Of a DNA stretch of 35,457 nt, positions 34,073-35,457 are shown piece by piece. The notes beneath the pieces were generated by a model. The model had not been told where the DNA came from, did no database searches, and worked only from the letters and a program-made list of their open reading frames with translations. How positions within the stretch are numbered: position 1 is the first letter of the stretch; every line of letters starts with the position of its first letter. Origin of the DNA: an uncultured Lachnospiraceae bacterium (GTDB taxonomy: Bacteria; Bacillota; Clostridia; Lachnospirales; Lachnospiraceae); contig CAOJQZ010000018.1 of assembly GCA_948441955.1 (NCBI GenBank), positions 1 through 35,457 of the forward strand. Reading direction: 5' to 3'. The translations under genes and the position numbers were made by a program.

Positions 34073-35395
34073 ATGGATAAAATCACAAGACATCCACTTT
34101 ATCACACTGCCGACATATTAAAGCGTGCCTTTCTCGTGAATGGGTTTCATTTATATGATAATGGAAATAGTCCAGAGGCTGTGTCAGAAGATAAAACAGT
34201 GGAACTATATGCGCTGCCAGAAGAGGCGGCATTAAGACCAATTAAGCTTGAAGAGGGCAGATTTGCATTGAGAACCAGCCTTTTACCAACTGAGCTTTCC
34301 AGAATGAAGGGAACTCTCCCGGTAAAAGAGGTCATCTGCGGAAGAGTTTACAACGAAAACGACAAAAGGCTCCCTGGACACATGTACTTGGAAGGTGTAT
34401 TCGCAGACAAAGGCATTGTTGTCAAGGACTGGAATGATCTCCTTGACCGCGCTGCAAAGGAAATCTATGGAATTTCTGCAAGTGCGTCTCTTGAGCCGGT
34501 AAAAAAGGATATTTTCCGCATTGTCATACAGAAAAATAAAGGAGATAAAATTATTTTAGGATACACCGGTTATGGAAACTGGCTTGCCAAAGCTCTGTTA
34601 GGCGCAGAGGCGGATGAAATAAAGGTATGGCTCTTTACGATTGATGTTGACAGCACTGCTCTTGATCTTCATCATATAGAATCAAGAGAGGCTCTGTATA
34701 GCAATCTTTTAAAAAATCTGAAAATATGCATGGAAACCGCTCCTGCATGCGGAAATACTTTTGCAGATAAAGCAAGTAACCTTCTGCGTCAAAAGGGCTA
34801 TACAGAATATATTGGCAGCCGCATTTATGAAGCTGATGCCTATATTAAAATGAATATGTTCCAGGGTGAATGGGATACAAATAACAAAGGAATGACCCTT
34901 GTAAAACCTTTGGGCATAAACGGTGAAAATATCTGGCTTCCCACTGTGCTTACACCGGGACTTGAACAGGTAATCTCAGAAAACTACAGAGCCGGCGAGG
35001 GAACTGTAAAAATATTCGATATCGGCCACACCTATCTTCCCGGAGGCAGCAACGGAAAGCCCACGGAAAAGATTGCTCTGTCTATCGGAGCCTACGGACC
35101 AGAGATTAATGCAAAAAGCTTTAAGGCAGACATGGATCAGCTGCTTGACGGACTTGGCATTTCCAATCATTTCTTCATCCCGACCGATATTCCGATTCCT
35201 TATGACAAGAAAAACTGCTGGCTGGTGCTGGACGAGACAATGTCCTATCTCGAAGGAAACTTTGGAGGCATTGGCGAGAAGGCCCGGGGAAATTATGGAA
35301 TCGGGGTTCCGGCATATATGGCAAACTTTGAGCTAAGGCCGCTGGAGGAGAAAGCGGCGTCCGAGTATTATTTCGTTCCGCCGGAATCAGAATAA
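34073..35395 (+). CDS. Single-chain PheS/PheT catalytic-core fusion (class II aaRS-like ligase)
   Basis: A 440-residue protein of unusual build. Residues 1-200 follow the PheS core: RHPLYHTADILKRAF (motif 1-like), LRTSLLPTELSRM (66-78), motif 2 GRVYNENDKRLPGHMYLEGV (90-109), and a motif 3-like GYTGYGNWLAKALLG (163-177) in which the usual motif-3 Arg is not evident. Residues about 230-425 follow the PheT core: ASNLLRQKGYTEYI, NIWLPTVLTPGLEQV, VKIFDIGHTYLP. There is no PheS coiled coil, no PheT B1-B5/editing region and no FDX-ACB domain, so tRNA charging in the normal way is unlikely. It may belong to what NCBI, as I recall, names PheS-related mystery ligase PmlS; not checked. AGAGGAG precedes the ATG. 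Confidence 0.8.
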   Translation: MDKITRHPLYHTADILKRAFLVNGFHLYDNGNSPEAVSEDKTVELYALPEEAALRPIKLEEGRFALRTSLLPTELSRMKGTLPVKEVICGRVYNENDKRLPGHMYLEGVFADKGIVVKDWNDLLDRAAKEIYGISASASLEPVKKDIFRIVIQKNKGDKIILGYTGYGNWLAKALLGAEADEIKVWLFTIDVDSTALDLHHIESREALYSNLLKNLKICMETAPACGNTFADKASNLLRQKGYTEYIGSRIYEADAYIKMNMFQGEWDTNNKGMTLVKPLGINGENIWLPTVLTPGLEQVISENYRAGEGTVKIFDIGHTYLPGGSNGKPTEKIALSIGAYGPEINAKSFKADMDQLLDGLGISNHFFIPTDIPIPYDKKNCWLVLDETMSYLEGNFGGIGEKARGNYGIGVPAYMANFELRPLEEKAASEYYFVPPESE

Positions 35396-35404
35396 AGAAT
35401 CATA

Positions 35405-35457
35405 ATCGAGTAGGAGGGAGTGACTAACTCCCGTCCTCTCACAGCACCGTGCGTACC
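35405..35457 (-). mobile_element. 3' end of a group II intron (domain VI and part of domain V), continuing past the window
   Basis: Read on the minus strand, ACGCACGGTGC resembles the 3' strand of domain V. It is followed by a domain VI hairpin: GAG-AGGA-C-GGGAG, a TTAGTCA loop, CTCCC-TCCT, a bulged A (35411) and CTC, ending GAT at 35405. The bulged A, seventh base from the end, sits where the branch point belongs, and the end AT fits the intron 3' consensus AY. The intron body and any reverse transcriptase would lie to the right, on the strand opposite the PheRS-like gene, 9 bp after its stop. Confidence 0.75.

Overview
The window reads as a chromosomal segment of an anaerobic Firmicute, most likely a Lachnospiraceae/Clostridia-type gut bacterium. 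The evidence is strong AGGAGG-type ribosome binding sites, consensus sigma-A promoters, the EcfA1-EcfA2-EcfT-TruA gene order, a K+-dependent membrane pyrophosphatase, a 2-hydroxyacyl-CoA dehydratase-like iron-sulfur system and a flavin/Fe-S ene-reductase. I saw no rRNA or tRNA genes, CRISPR arrays or intact transposases. Almost everything is on the minus strand; the two plus-strand genes are greA and a PheRS-like gene at the right end.

Layout: (1) 1-3045, an operon of rarA, an alkyltransferase-like protein, an OmpR-type response regulator and a sensor kinase that runs off the left edge. (2) 3177-4926, a decayed Lsa-like ABC-F resistance gene with its attenuator leader still visible. (3) 5008-8570, a nucleoside catabolism operon (deoC, cdd, udp, a NifX-like protein, deoB). 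(4) 8658-11868, a thiamine salvage operon (thiM, thiE, HAD phosphatase, thiD) under a TPP riboswitch with its terminator. (5) greA (plus), then hppA (minus), separated by a terminator hairpin. (6) 14898-18603, an activase, a DUF3343 protein, a double-cubane/2-hydroxyacyl-CoA dehydratase-like protein and a cysteine desulfurase, which look like one iron-sulfur reductase system. (7) truA and the ECF vitamin transporter core. (8) 22031-27779, a four-gene glycan or cell-surface modification cluster that includes one glycosyltransferase broken by a stop codon. (9) 27984-29452, an EamA-type exporter and a cyclophilin. (10) 29558-33807, an ene-reductase/SDR operon with a consensus promoter and a large XRE-type regulator upstream. 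(11) 34073-35395, a single-chain fusion of the PheS and PheT catalytic-core folds, followed 9 bp later by the 3' end of an oppositely oriented group II intron that continues past the window.

The most unusual items are the PheS/PheT core fusion (no tRNA-binding, editing or anticodon-binding domains), the DCCP-like system with its own sulfur-handling genes, a long perfect palindrome found twice in otherwise unrelated intergenic regions, and a glycan cluster whose four products each seem to carry a similar small Rossmann-like module. All functions are inferred from motifs read by eye; no database search was run.
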